Shown in pieces: positions 23,638 to 34,449 of a stretch of DNA of 64,000 nucleotides. This stretch comes from Piscicola geometra (lineage: Eukaryota > Annelida > Clitellata > Hirudinida > Piscicolidae), in the NCBI GenBank assembly GCA_943735955.1, contig OX030958.1, positions 4,499,818 to 4,563,817 of the forward strand, in the 5' to 3' direction. The notes beneath the pieces are model-generated. The model was not told where the DNA came from. It ran no database searches and saw only the letters and a program-made list of their open reading frames with translations. Each line of letters opens with the position of its first letter. The first letter of the stretch is position 1. Both the position numbers and the translations under genes were made by a program.

Positions 23638-23974
23638 TTTTTACTGCGTATTCAAGAATTAAGACTAAAAACCAGTGTTATTTTCGTAACGAAAACGAAA
23701 ATAAAAACTTTAATTCTTTTTAAAACGAAAACGAAAATAAAAACTATAATTAATTCTTAAACGAAACTGCTACAAACGAAAAAGTAAAATTGTATCTAAG
23801 TAGAACTACATAATTGTCTAAAATCGTCTAACTAAAAATTTGATGCATTAAAATATAATAAGTCCGTTTATTTTCAACGTTATGCAAACAATTTTTAGGT
23901 ATATTTTTTTCCAACCAATAGGAATTGAATAGGCGATATTCCAGTTGTTTGCGGCAGAAATGTAAAACAGATCC

Positions 23975-23982
23975 AAATAAAC
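23975..23982. repeat. Target site duplication, right (AAATAAAC)
   Basis: Exact match to 22176-22183 at the right boundary of Merlin-3. Confidence 0.75.
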
Positions 23983-24179
23983 TATAATATTAAGATTTAC
24001 ATAGTTTTGAACTAATTGTCTTAAGAATAAATAAAGAAAAATTCTAAACAAAATAATTTTCTCTTATTAATTCTAAAGTTTTTTGGAAAAGTGTATACCT
24101 ATCTGTATCTCTACGCCACAAAAATTCGTTCAAATATGAAGAAATATGCTCCCCCTCATGTGCATAAGTTTATCTTTGC

Positions 24180-27100
24180 CACATCGCCAAAGATTTTCTA
24201 TTCCGTTTGTGTGTATGCCACTCCACTAGGCGCCACAAAGCAAACTGAATGGTTGACGGTACTGTGTGCCAACCCAGTAACTTCTGTTAGGAGTAGGCCC
24301 TCTACTCTAGATAGTGGTCCCTGTTGACAAAAGTATACACTGTTAAAAAAGGATTTATAAATGAATAAACATAGTATAAATGAGAAAAAAGTATTAACAG
24401 ATATTTACCAGGTAAAACATGCTCTTGAATAATTGGTAATAGAGTGGCAGCATCTCTACTTTCCACTTCTACAATAAAAGCCTCCTTGGTATCTCGGTCT
24501 AACCCCCCAAACCCCCATCGTTGCCTCACGGGCCTCGCATGATGATTCCTCGTTCGCTTGGAAGACGAGATCACACTCTCATCAATCTGGACCACGTGCC
24601 CAGGACCTTCAATACGAATTGTTCGTACAGAGCTCTCTGAGCATGTTGAACCAGTCCGGGAGAGTTCTATTACCTCCTAATTTGAGCACATCGCCAAAGA
24701 TTTTCTATTCCGTTTGTGTGTATGCCACTCCACTAGGCGCCACAAAGCAAACTGAATGGTTGACGGTACTGTGTGCCAACCCAGTAACTTCTGTTAGGAG
24801 TAGGCCCTCTACTCTAGATAGTGGTCCCTGTTGACAAAAGTATACACTGTTAAAAAAGGATTTATAAATGAATAAACATAGTATAAATGAGAAAAAAATA
24901 TTAACAGATATTTACCAGGTAAAACATGCTCTTGAATAATTGGTAATAGAGTGGCAGCATCTCTACTTTCCACTTCTACTATAAAAGCCTCCTTGGTATC
25001 TCGGTCTAACCCCCCAAACCCCCATCGTTGCCTCACGGGCCTCGCATGATGATTCCTCGTTCGCTTGGAAGACGAGATCACACTCTTATCAATCTGGACC
25101 ACGTGCCCAGGACCTTCAATACGAATTGTTCGTACAGAGCTCTCTGAGCGTGTTGAACCAGTCCGGGAGAGTTCTATTACCTCCTAATTTGAGCACATCG
25201 CCAAAGATTTTCTATTCCGTTTGTGTGTATGCCACTCCACTAGGCGCCACAAAGCAAACTGAATGGTTGACGGTACTGTGTGCCAACCCAGTAACTTCTG
25301 TTAGGAGTAGGCCCTCTACTCTAGATAGTGGTCCCTGTTGACAAAAGTATACACTGTTAAAAAAGGATTTATAAATGAATAAAAATAGTATAAATGAGAA
25401 AAAAATATTAACAGATATTTACCAGGTAAAACATGCTCCTGAATAATTGGTAATAGAGTGGCAGCATCTCTACTTTCCACTTCTACTATAAAAGCCTCCT
25501 TGGTATCTCGGTCTAACCCCCCAAACCCCCATCGTTGCCTCACTGGCCTCGCCCTGTGGTTTCTGGTTCGTTTGGCATCTCCCCTTCATGTGCACAAGTT
25601 TATCCTTAGCACATCGCCAAAGATTTTCTATTCCGTTTGTGTGTATGCCACTCCACTAGGCGCCACAAAGCAAACTGAATGGTTGACGGTACTGTGTGCC
25701 AACCCAGTAACTTCTGTTAGGAGTAGGCCCTCTACTCTAGATAGTGGTCCCTGTTGACAAAAGTATACACTGTTAAAAAAGGATTTATAAATGAATAAAC
25801 ATAGTATAAATGAGAAAAAAGTATTAACAGATATTTACCAGGTAAAACATGCTCTTGAATAATTGGTAATAGAGTGGCAGCATCTCTACTTTCCACTTCT
25901 ACAATAAAAGCCTCCTTGGTATCTCGGTCTAACCCCCCAAACCCCCATCGTTGCCTCACGGGCCTCGCATGATGATTCCTCGTTCGCTTGGAAGACGAGA
26001 TCACACTCTCATCAATCTGGACCACGTGCCCAGGACCTTCAATACGAATTGTTCGTACAGAGCTCTCTGAGCATGTTGAACCAGTCCGGGAGAGTTCTAT
26101 TACCTCCTAATTTGAGCACATCGCCAAAGATTTTCTATTCCGTTTGTGTGTATGCCACTCCACTAGGCGCCACAAAGCAAACTGAATGGTTGACGGTACT
26201 GTGTGCCAACCCAGTAACTTCTGTTAGGAGTAGGCCCTCTACTCTAGATAGTGGTCCCTGTTGACAAAAGTATACACTGTTAAAAAAGGATTTATAAATG
26301 AATAAACATAGTATAAATGAGAAAAAAATATTAACAGATATTTACCAGGTAAAACATGCTCTTGAATAATTGGTAATAGAGTGGCAGCATCTCTACTTTC
26401 CACTTCTACTATAAAAGCCTCCTTGGTATCTCGGTCTAACCCCCCAAACCCCCATCGTTGCCTCACGGGCCTCGCATGATGATTCCTCGTTCGCTTGGAA
26501 GACGAGATCACACTCTTATCAATCTGGACCACGTGCCCAGGACCTTCAATACGAATTGTTCGTACAGAGCTCTCTGAGCGTGTTGAACCAGTCCGGGAGA
26601 GTTCTATTACCTCCTAATTTGAGCACATCGCCAAAGATTTTCTATTCCGTTTGTGTGTATGCCACTCCACTAGGCGCCACAAAGCAAACTGAATGGTTGA
26701 CGGTACTGTGTGCCAACCCAGTAACTTCTGTTAGGAGTAGGCCCTCTACTCTAGATAGTGGTCCCTGTTGACAAAAGTATACACTGTTAAAAAAGGATTT
26801 ATAAATGAATAAAAATAGTATAAATGAGAAAAAAATATTAACAGATATTTACCAGGTAAAACATGCTCCTGAATAATTGGTAATAGAGTGGCAGCATCTC
26901 TACTTTCCACTTCTACTATAAAAGCCTCCTTGGTATCTCGGTCTAACCCCCCAAACCCCCATCGTTGCCTCACTGGCCTCGCCCTGTGGTTTCTGGTTCG
27001 TTTGGCATCTCCCCTTCATGTGCACAAGTTTATCCTTAGCACATCGCCAAAGATTTTCTATTCCGTTTGTGTGTATGCCACTCCACTAGGCGCCACAAAG

Positions 27101-28469
27101 CAAACTGAATGGTTGACGGTACTGTGTGCCAACCCAGTAACTTCTGTTAGGAGTAGGCCCTCTACTCTAGATAGTGGTCCCTGTTGACAAAAGTATACAC
27201 TGTTAAAAAAGGATTTATAAATGAATAAACATAGTATAAATGAGAAAAAAGTATTAACAGATATTTACCAGGTAAAACATGCTCTTGAATAATTGGTAAT
27301 AGAGTGGCAGCATCTCTACTTTCCACTTCTACAATAAAAGCCTCCTTGGTATCTCGGTCTAACCCCCCAAACCCCCATCGTTGCCTCACGGGCCTCGCAT
27401 GATGATTCCTCGTTCGCTTGGAAGACGAGATCACACTCTCATCAATCTGGACCACGTGCCCAGGACCTTCAATACGAATTGTTCGTACAGAGCTCTCTGA
27501 GCATGTTGAACCAGTCCGGGAGAGTTCTATTACCTCCTAATTTGAGCACATCGCCAAAGATTTTCTATTCCGTTTGTGTGTATGCCACTCCACTAGGCGC
27601 CACAAAGCAAACTGAATGGTTGACGGTACTGTGTGCCAACCCAGTAACTTCTGTTAGGAGTAGGCCCTCTACTCTAGATAGTGGTCCCTGTTGACAAAAG
27701 TATACACTGTTAAAAAAGGATTTATAAATGAATAAACATAGTATAAATGAGAAAAAAATATTAACAGATATTTACCAGGTAAAACATGCTCTTGAATAAT
27801 TGGTAATAGAGTGGCAGCATCTCTACTTTCCACTTCTACTATAAAAGCCTCCTTGGTATCTCGGTCTAACCCCCCAAACCCCCATCGTTGCCTCACGGGC
27901 CTCGCATGATGATTCCTCGTTCGCTTGGAAGACGAGATCACACTCTTATCAATCTGGACCACGTGCCCAGGACCTTCAATACGAATTGTTCGTACAGAGC
28001 TCTCTGAGCGTGTTGAACCAGTCCGGGAGAGTTCTATTACCTCCTAATTTGAGCACATCGCCAAAGATTTTCTATTCCGTTTGTGTGTATGCCACTCCAC
28101 TAGGCGCCACAAAGCAAACTGAATGGTTGACGGTACTGTGTGCCAACCCAGTAACTTCTGTTAGGAGTAGGCCCTCTACTCTAGATAGTGGTCCCTGTTG
28201 ACAAAAGTATACACTGTTAAAAAAGGATTTATAAATGAATAAAAATAGTATAAATGAGAAAAAAATATTAACAGATATTTACCAGGTAAAACATGCTCCT
28301 GAATAATTGGTAATAGAGTGGCAGCATCTCTACTTTCCACTTCTACTATAAAAGCCTCCTTGGTATCTCGGTCTAACCCCCCAAACCCCCATCGTTGCCT
28401 CACTGGCCTCGCCCTGTGGTTTCTGGTTCGTTTGGCATCTCCCCTTCATGTGCACAAGTTTATCCTTAG
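24180..28469 (-). repeat. Higher-order tandem array of Merlin transposase exons (3 x 1430 bp)
   Basis: Counting from the CACATCGCC motif, monomers start at 24180, 24687, 25194, 25610, 26117, 26624, 27040, 27547 and 28054: spacing 507, 507, 416, repeated three times. Each monomer, read on -, holds a truncated first-Asp exon (QIDESVISSSKRTRNHHARP), a roughly 90-bp intron and a truncated last exon with HTNGIEN. Diagnostic differences (QIDES or QIDKS; ACAATAAAAG or CTATAAAAG; loss of exon start in the 416-bp monomer) recur identically at 1430-bp spacing. The encoded fragments cannot form a transposase because the second-Asp region is out of frame with a stop. Confidence 0.9.
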
Positions 28470-28776
28470 CACATCGCCAAAGATTTTCGTTTCCGTTTGT
28501 GTGTATGCCACTCCACTAGGCGCCACAAAGCAAACTGAATGGTTGACGGTACTGTGTGCCAACCCAGTAACTTCTGTTATTCGGGAGTAGTCCCTCTACT
28601 CTAGATAGTGGTCCCTGTTGAAAAAAGTATACGCTGTTAAAAAGCATTTATAAATGAATTAACATAGTATAAATGAGAAAAAATATTAACAGATATTTAC
28701 CTGGTAAAACATGCTTCTGAATAATCGGTAATAGAGTGGCAGCATCTCTACTTTCCACTTCTACTATAAAAGCCTC
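28470..28776 (-). repeat. Partial fourth unit of the Merlin-exon array
   Basis: Begins like monomer A but has diverged (TTATTCGGGAG insertion relative to the others). It breaks off inside the first-Asp exon at about 28776. Confidence 0.8.
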
Positions 28777-29107
28777 CTATTTGTTGTCCTTCCATTTTGT
28801 GTATTTCTGAACTAGTTGGTCGTATTATCTCTTTGTTATCCTATTCGATTAATGTTTAGATAGTTTATTCCATAAAGCACAGTTTTTATTCAACAAAACT
28901 TGAGTAATTCAGTATTGCGATCTTTGTTAGCACGTGTGTATAACTATTTGTTTCAGTGTTTAAACGTTCATTTGATACATTAATTTCGGTTTTCGAGTTA
29001 GTTTGAGATGGTTATATAGTTTTTATTCCATAAAGTCAAGTTTTTAACAGTGTTTATTCAACTAAATTTGAACAATTCGACGCGTTTCGAGCAATGCTCT
29101 TCATCAG
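28777..29107 (-). mobile_element. Penelope-like/retrozyme-type fragment with hammerhead-like end
   Basis: A 330-bp non-Merlin insert. On - it starts CTGATGA, then GAGC-ATT-GCTC, then GAAACGCGTC, the order of a hammerhead ribozyme core. The rest contains two imperfect copies of a segment with TAGTTTATTCCATAAAG and TTTATTCAAC. Short hammerhead motifs of this kind are known in Penelope-like elements and retrozymes. No reverse transcriptase remains. Confidence 0.5.
29079..29107 (-). ncRNA. Hammerhead-like ribozyme core, 5'-truncated
   Basis: Reading on -: CTGATGA (29107-29101), a 4-bp stem II GAGC/GCTC with a small loop, GAAAC, GCGTC with predicted cleavage after GTC. One extra A precedes stem II. 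The insert joins Merlin sequence right at CTGATGA, so the 5' strand of stem I is lost and activity is unlikely. Confidence 0.45.
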
Positions 29108-30365
29108 TTATTCGGGAGTAGGCCCTCTACTCTAGATAGTGGTCCCTGTTGACAAAAGTATACACTGTTAAAAAGGATTTATAAATGAATAAACATAGTA
29201 TAAATGAGAAAAAAATATTAACAGATATTTATCTGGTAAAACATGCTCCTGAATAATCGGTAATAGAGTGGCAGCATCTCTTTTTATCCACTTCTACCAT
29301 AAAAGCCTCCTTGGTCTCATTGTCTATCTCCCCGAAAACCCATCATTGCCTCACTGGCCTCGCCCTGTGGTTTCTGGTTCGTTTGGCATCTCTCCTTCAT
29401 GTGCACAAGTTTATCTTTAGCACATCGCCAAAGATTTTCTATTCCGTTTGTGTGTATGCCACTCCACTAGGCGCCACAAAGCAAACTGAATGGTTGACGG
29501 TACTGTGTGCCAACCCAGTAACTTCTGTTATTCGGGAGTAGTCCCTCTACTCTAGATAGTGGTCCCTGTTGAAAAAAGTATACACTGTTAAAAAGGATTT
29601 ATAAATGAATAAACATAGTATAAATGAGAAAAAATATTAACAGATATTTACCTGGTAAAACATGCTTCTGAATAATCGGTAATAGAGTGGCAGCATCTCT
29701 ACTTTCCACTTCTACTATAAAAGCCTCCTTGGTATCTCGGTCTATTCCCCCAAACACCCATCGTTGCCTCACAGGCCTCGCATGATGATTCCTCGTTCGC
29801 TTGGAAGACGAGATCACACTCTCATCAATCTGGACCACGTGCCCATGACCTCCAATACCTCCAGTACAGAGCTCTCTGAGCATGTTGAAACAGTCCGGGA
29901 GAGTTCTATTACCTCCTAATTTAAGCATGCTGGCTGCCGTCGCTTGACTGATGTCGTAGTAACACCAGTAATAAATTATCTTAATGGTATAATAAATTTT
30001 TACGTTAATCTTATAAATCAAGTTTCAGTTTATTCTTATTGAAATACTTCAACTAAAGTACCTACCATGATGAATCTATTCAGGGGAAGGCGGGAGTTTT
30101 CGAAAAAACTCCCTTTCCTTATAGATAGAGATTTATGGCATCGTGGACATCGCCATGTATGTCCGTCTGAAGTATTTGGGCGGCCAGTAAATAACATGTC
30201 TGCTCCGCATGAGCAGGCTTTTGCCCGACTGAGCAGACCATGCTCTTTCGCCCACCCTACGGCATCTTCTGTTTTGAAAATAGAATAACCTAATTGTAAT
30301 GAACACATCTCACTTACATCAGGAAAAGCCATGATTAAACGATTTTGAAAAAGAGCAATCAAAAA
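29108..30365 (-). pseudogene. Degenerate Merlin transposase exons right of the array
   Basis: On -: zinc-ribbon exon (about 30075-30335: CSCGADMLF...WRCPRCHKSLSIRKGSFFENSRLP) ending at a GTAGGT donor; first-Asp exon (about 29660-29970: SQATAASMLKLGG, GGHGHVVQIDESVISSSKRT, RQRWVFGGIDRDTKEAFIVE) ending in VLPG before GTAAAT; then damaged last exons at 29400-29570 and 29108-29145 with HTNGIENLWRCAKDKL. This is the only copy in the island with the upstream exon still attached to array-type sequence, so it is the likely source of the array monomers. Confidence 0.75.
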
Positions 30366-30429
30366 GATGATGAAATATTTTTAGAAAGAACGATGTTCAT
30401 CTTTTATTCATTTTCACAAATGTCACATT

Positions 30430-30937
30430 TGCAGGTCTCACCCATCCTGAAAAAATATAATTGTTAAATACAATGCACCATAGAATATTACAGGGAAATT
30501 CATACCCTGATTTGCAAGTGCAGTGAGCGGAGTATATGTGTCTGCTTCTCAACAAGAATCCAGGCATGGTGCAATGCCTTTATGTTGAAAACCTTCTGGG
30601 AAGGAGTAATTTTGGCAGTTAATATGCGAAATGATAAATCGACTACATCATGATATAAGATACGATGAACATGACCTGATATAAAAAAGTTATATCCATC
30701 AAGAGACTTGAATGACTTCATAGCCTCTTTCGTATAAACCCCTTCTGTATTGACTAAGTATTCCCAAATGTCTCCGTATGTGATATTAGTCCATTTACAT
30801 ATACTATCCTCCCATAGTTCCGATGATATCACATAGGGATCTTCAATTAGATTATTATTAATAGTTAATTTTTTTATATATCTCTTTCTATTAACATCAT
30901 TTAGGTTATAATAGTACTCTGAAAATGAATCCACCAT
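30430..30937 (-). pseudogene. SWIM-type transposon-associated ORF fragment
   Basis: On - from 30937: MVDSFSEYYYNLNDVNRKRY ... TKEAMKSFKSLDGYNFFISG ... VFNIKALHHAWILVEKQTHI. This pattern (a short N-terminal domain, then KPWV-like, then HCTC) is what I associate with SWIM/YqaJ-type transposon proteins of marine invertebrates. A one-base shift near 30530 moves into HCTCKSG; a GTATGA...CAG intron (about 30434-30506) then joins MGETCKCDICENE and a stop. It ends before any nuclease domain, so it is a fragment. The family call is from memory and moderate. Confidence 0.5.
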
Positions 30938-31090
30938 ATTTCTTGCTAATTTTTCGATATACTACGCCTGAAATAGATTACCGAAACAATAAAAATAATA
31001 TGGCCGCCTTTAGTTATTGTTATTTCAATTCTGTCGTACATACACCAGCTGATTTTAGTAAATAAACATGCGCTTGTCCATAGGTGGGCC

Positions 31091-31366
31091 GTTACACACC
31101 AGCTGTTCCAGGTGACTGCTCTTTAGCTATTGCTAGCTAATGGCAATCTCTTCACCTTTCGCTTCGTCTCCTTGATTCTTGATGACGCACCTCCCACGCC
31201 GACTTCTCGTTACCATCTTCGTCATCTGAAGAAGGAAGTGGAAAGGTTTTCCGGTGAGGGGTGTCACTGGAGAATTCGAGAGACGAAGCGAAAGGTGAAG
31301 ATCTTGCCACTATCTAGCAACAGCTAAAGAGCGCTCATCTGGAACAACCGGTGTGTGCTTGTACTC
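31091..31366. mobile_element. Foldback (long inverted repeat) element
   Basis: The left arm (31091 to about 31170) and right arm (31285-31366, reverse complement) both read CACACC(A/G)G(C/T)TGTTCCAG, GCTCTTTAGCT(A/G)TTGCTAG and CTTCACCTTTCGCTTCGTCT. About 80 bp pairs at roughly 85% identity, with weaker pairing inward. There is no coding content. It could be a MITE. Confidence 0.75.
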
Positions 31367-31809
31367 ATGAGCGTGCATAAGTGCAATACACTTCAATCCT
31401 AATCAAATTTTTATTCTCTGCTTCCGCTCTCTTCCTTAGCTTAATATTTTCTCTCTCCATCCCCTCAGTCATCCCCAAAATGCCACATAGAGACTGCCTC
31501 TGCTCTTTACCTTACACCCACTTTTGTATTATTAATTCACCAACTAAGGACTCTCCGCTCAATATTCTCCTTTAAAAACTTTTTCGTACTGCTTTTACCA
31601 GCAAATAATGGATCGTCAGTTGACCCATTATTATTCATGAGCGTTAAAATCTCCTGTTCCGTCTTCTTTCTGTCTTCATCTTCTGTCCTCTTCATGCCTA
31701 TCCTTCTTCTCTCCAAGATGTCAGCGTCAACTTTGGATTTTTTATCTTTTTTATTTTTCTCATTTAAGCAGCTTTAGAATGTTTATAATAGATTCCAATT
31801 TCCTATTTA

Positions 31810-31925
31810 TTGGGACAGAGGATCAGATTCTCCTTTCGCATTCACAGCTAGTGACCCTAAAAGTTGCGGCAATTTTAACAATTATGTAAATGTTTGGAAG
31901 TTTATGTCTATTTGTACAAAGGTCC
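31810..31925 (-). pseudogene. hAT transposase C-terminal (dimerisation) fragment
   Basis: On -, LPNIYIIVKIAATFRVTSCE followed by CERRI and a stop matches the hAT dimerisation motif (xIAAT.PVTSCExERSFS). Only about 35 residues remain. Confidence 0.65.
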
Positions 31926-32029
31926 ATCCAACGATAACACGAAAAAGCAGCTAAATCTTCAGCACTTCATCCAACTGATCTGAAAATAGTTCAATCAAGT
32001 TCATTGATGGGGAACCCACACCTTACAAA

Positions 32030-32130
32030 TAGATATATACTCCCAATCATTCGCATAATCTTTAAAATTGCTGCAACTTCTACGGTCACTAGCTGTGAGG
32101 TCGAAAGAAGCATCTGCTCTTCTGTTCCAG
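32030..32130 (+). pseudogene. hAT transposase C-terminal fragment, inverted copy
   Basis: On +, LPIIRIIFKIAATSTVTSCE followed by VERSICSS is the same hAT motif in opposite orientation to 31810-31925. The two together create an apparent inverted repeat (31843-31876 and 32063-32097). Confidence 0.65.
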
Positions 32131-33181
32131 CAAATACAAAATAGTTGTGAAAATTGAACACTTTCAACCATGGTATCTGTATGAGCTGATATCTTTTATG
32201 TTTTCCTTACGGTCTTCTTTTTAGGATTTTGGATGACTTGCCAATGGATATTTGTGTAGTAGAGACGTGAATATTTCGTTAGAAAGGATCTGATTCATTG
32301 TGTTGTAGGGATGGAGTATTCGTCTCTGAAGTGCTTGGTCTCAAGTGGTTGATGAGGATGAAATGTTGCGCTGGCTGGCTTCTGAGGCAAGTTCGAGGCT
32401 CCATGACGATGATGCATCTCTCAGAAACTTCCTCGTTTGAATTATTGCACGATATTTATAACGAAAAAATTAACTCAATGAATACAGCTTCCAATCCAAT
32501 CAAAGGTACAACTATCATCACTCATTTCTATAATAAATTATCACTATTATTAATATATCTGTCATTTTTAATTTCTACTACAAATGTTATTGTTTATCCT
32601 TAATAATTATGATGTAATATTTTCTTCCAGATTCCTTGGCATTGCTAGCAAGCAGATGGCGTCATGTGACAGGCTGGGTATCGATAATAATCGCCTCTAC
32701 CATGATGAAGACGGTGGTGATGCTTTGGAGGTTTAGCAGGTGATATAAAGGGTACTGGTAATGGTACAAAGGGTTAGAAGGGTGTGGATCTTAATGGTAG
32801 CAGGACTGGAGATGGGAAGGGCATAAACGGTTGTGGCGTGGTGGTAGTGGAAGTGGCTTGATCGTCGTCTTACTGCCAAGATTCCCCCAACACTTGCATC
32901 TAAACCATTTAAACTGACATGACATCATTGACAAAACCTTTGATGAAGCATTTGTATTTGAATAATACTATCTTCTCCAATAACCTTTCTTTGTACCATA
33001 GAGTTTAGGGAGCATGATCACCGCGGGTTTCGTCCTCCATCATGGCTAATTAGTTTAGTTTAGGGAGTTAAACCACGCAGATCTTTTGACCTCTATAATG
33101 ATTATAAAAAAAAATTACAAAATAAAAGAAAAATAAAAACACATATATATCTAAAAATAATTATTATATAAAAATATATGT
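32131..33181. other. Unassigned spacer
   Basis: An open segment on + at about 32345-32430 reads like an ordinary exon (DEDEMLRWLASEASSRLHDD), and 32631-32740 could be a terminal exon after TTCCAG, but their phases do not join convincingly. No function assigned. Confidence 0.3.
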
Positions 33182-33890
33182 TTATGTATATAAATTATTT
33201 TTTACTATTATGTCATAGTCGCACTTACAGTTGTACATCATGGGATGGTTTTCCCAGTATTTATCTAATTTTATTTCAAATTTATCTGTATTTTCAGCTT
33301 TTACGATCTCATCAGGCAAGCTATTCCAAACTGTTACCACTCTTTGTGTAAAAAAATATTTTCTTGTATTCTTTTGGCACTGTTTTTTGGATAATTTTAG
33401 TGAATTTCCTCTTGATTGCCTTGTATTAAGTGTGAAAATATCTTCCGTTATTTTACTATCATATTTATTATTAAGTATTTTATAGGTTTCGATCATGTCC
33501 CCTCGAAGTCTTCGGTATTTGAATGTTGGTAACTTAATTACTTTAAGTCTATCGTTGTAAGTCTTGTCTTTTAGATAAGGTAGCATTTTTGTAGCTCTTC
33601 TTGTTCATTTTCTATGCAATAAATTTGATTTTTCAATGAAGGGCTCTATACACTGCTAAGGTATTCTAGATGGGGCCTAACTATACCTTTAAATAATAAT
33701 CTAAATGTTTTTGTGTCAATAAATTTAAACGTTCTTCTTATTAGTCCTAATAATTGGTTAGCTTTATTTACTTGTTTTTGTATGTGAATATGGAATTTTA
33801 AATTCTTGTCTATAATTACACCAAGGTCTTTTTCATACTCTATACTTTCTAAAACTATCCCATCCCCTTCATATTCCTGCATAGAATAAA
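33182..33890 (-). pseudogene. LINE reverse transcriptase, 3' end (copy 1)
   Basis: On -: EYEKDLGVIIDKNLKFHIHI, KANQLLGLIRRTFKFID and RPHLEY (RT thumb side), then after a break RLKVIKLPTFKYRRLRGDMI, GNSLKLSKKQ and FFTQRVVTVWNSLPDEIV. This is the characteristic C-terminus of jockey/CR1/RTE-X-type non-LTR retrotransposons. It is 5'-truncated before the catalytic core and interrupted near 33590-33645. Confidence 0.85.
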
Positions 33891-34449
33891 CTCTTTCTTC
33901 CTTTTTATTTTATTTCTTGTATTAAGTTATAATCGCTTTCATTATCCGAAATTATTGTTCGAACAGTTTCAATTTAACAATTGAATTTTCATAGCAAAGC
34001 CTTGTCAAAACCTTATTTCAGGCAATAAAAATGTAAATTACTTTTTATTTTTAATGGATAAATTAATGAGCTGTATTTTTCATATAAACTTGGTTACCGG
34101 GGCTCAAAAAATCGATTATGAGAATGGTGGTGGTGCTCAAGTTAACATTTTAAGCCTTTGACGTCATGTTCAAAAGGTAAACATCAATTGCACGCATGCA
34201 ACCAACAGTTCCAGCCAAAGCGTCTCACAAATTCGCCAACGATGTCCGCTTTTAGTCGTGCAGCAATTCTGACCTTGAATGATAAAATACCCATCAAAGG
34301 CACAAAAACGAAAAATTGACGAAAATTATTCTTAAACTCTAAAAATAAAATTAATTAACAACAACAATTCGTTTATTTGCAAGCAAATAAATTTAGAAAT
34401 CGAAGCAAATAAATGCTTGTATGACCTCTTAGAAAAATAAAATAATACA

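Larger units (their letters stand above)
22184..23974 (-). mobile_element. Third Merlin-type transposon with TIRs and 8-bp TSD
   Basis: TIRs of about 115 bp (22184-22299 and 23861-23974) begin G(C/G)ATCTGTTTTACATTTC and end with AAAATAAACGGACTT on the inner side. The element is 1791 bp, flanked by AAATAAAC duplications, and encodes one transposase on -. The inner TIR segment is repeated once more at about 22350-22415. Confidence 0.85.

Noticed and set aside
24180..28469. Regular repeats suggesting a CRISPR array
   Set aside because: The repeat units are 416-507 bp of transposase coding sequence in an animal genome; no short repeat-spacer alternation.
31843..32097. MITE with 34-bp TIRs
   Set aside because: The arms translate to the hAT dimerisation motif, so they are two inverted gene fragments.
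32298..32740. Possible two-exon gene on + (DEDEMLRWLASEASS...)
   Set aside because: The amino-acid run looks real, but no consistent donor and phase join it to the TTCCAG acceptor at about 32630; no family recognised.
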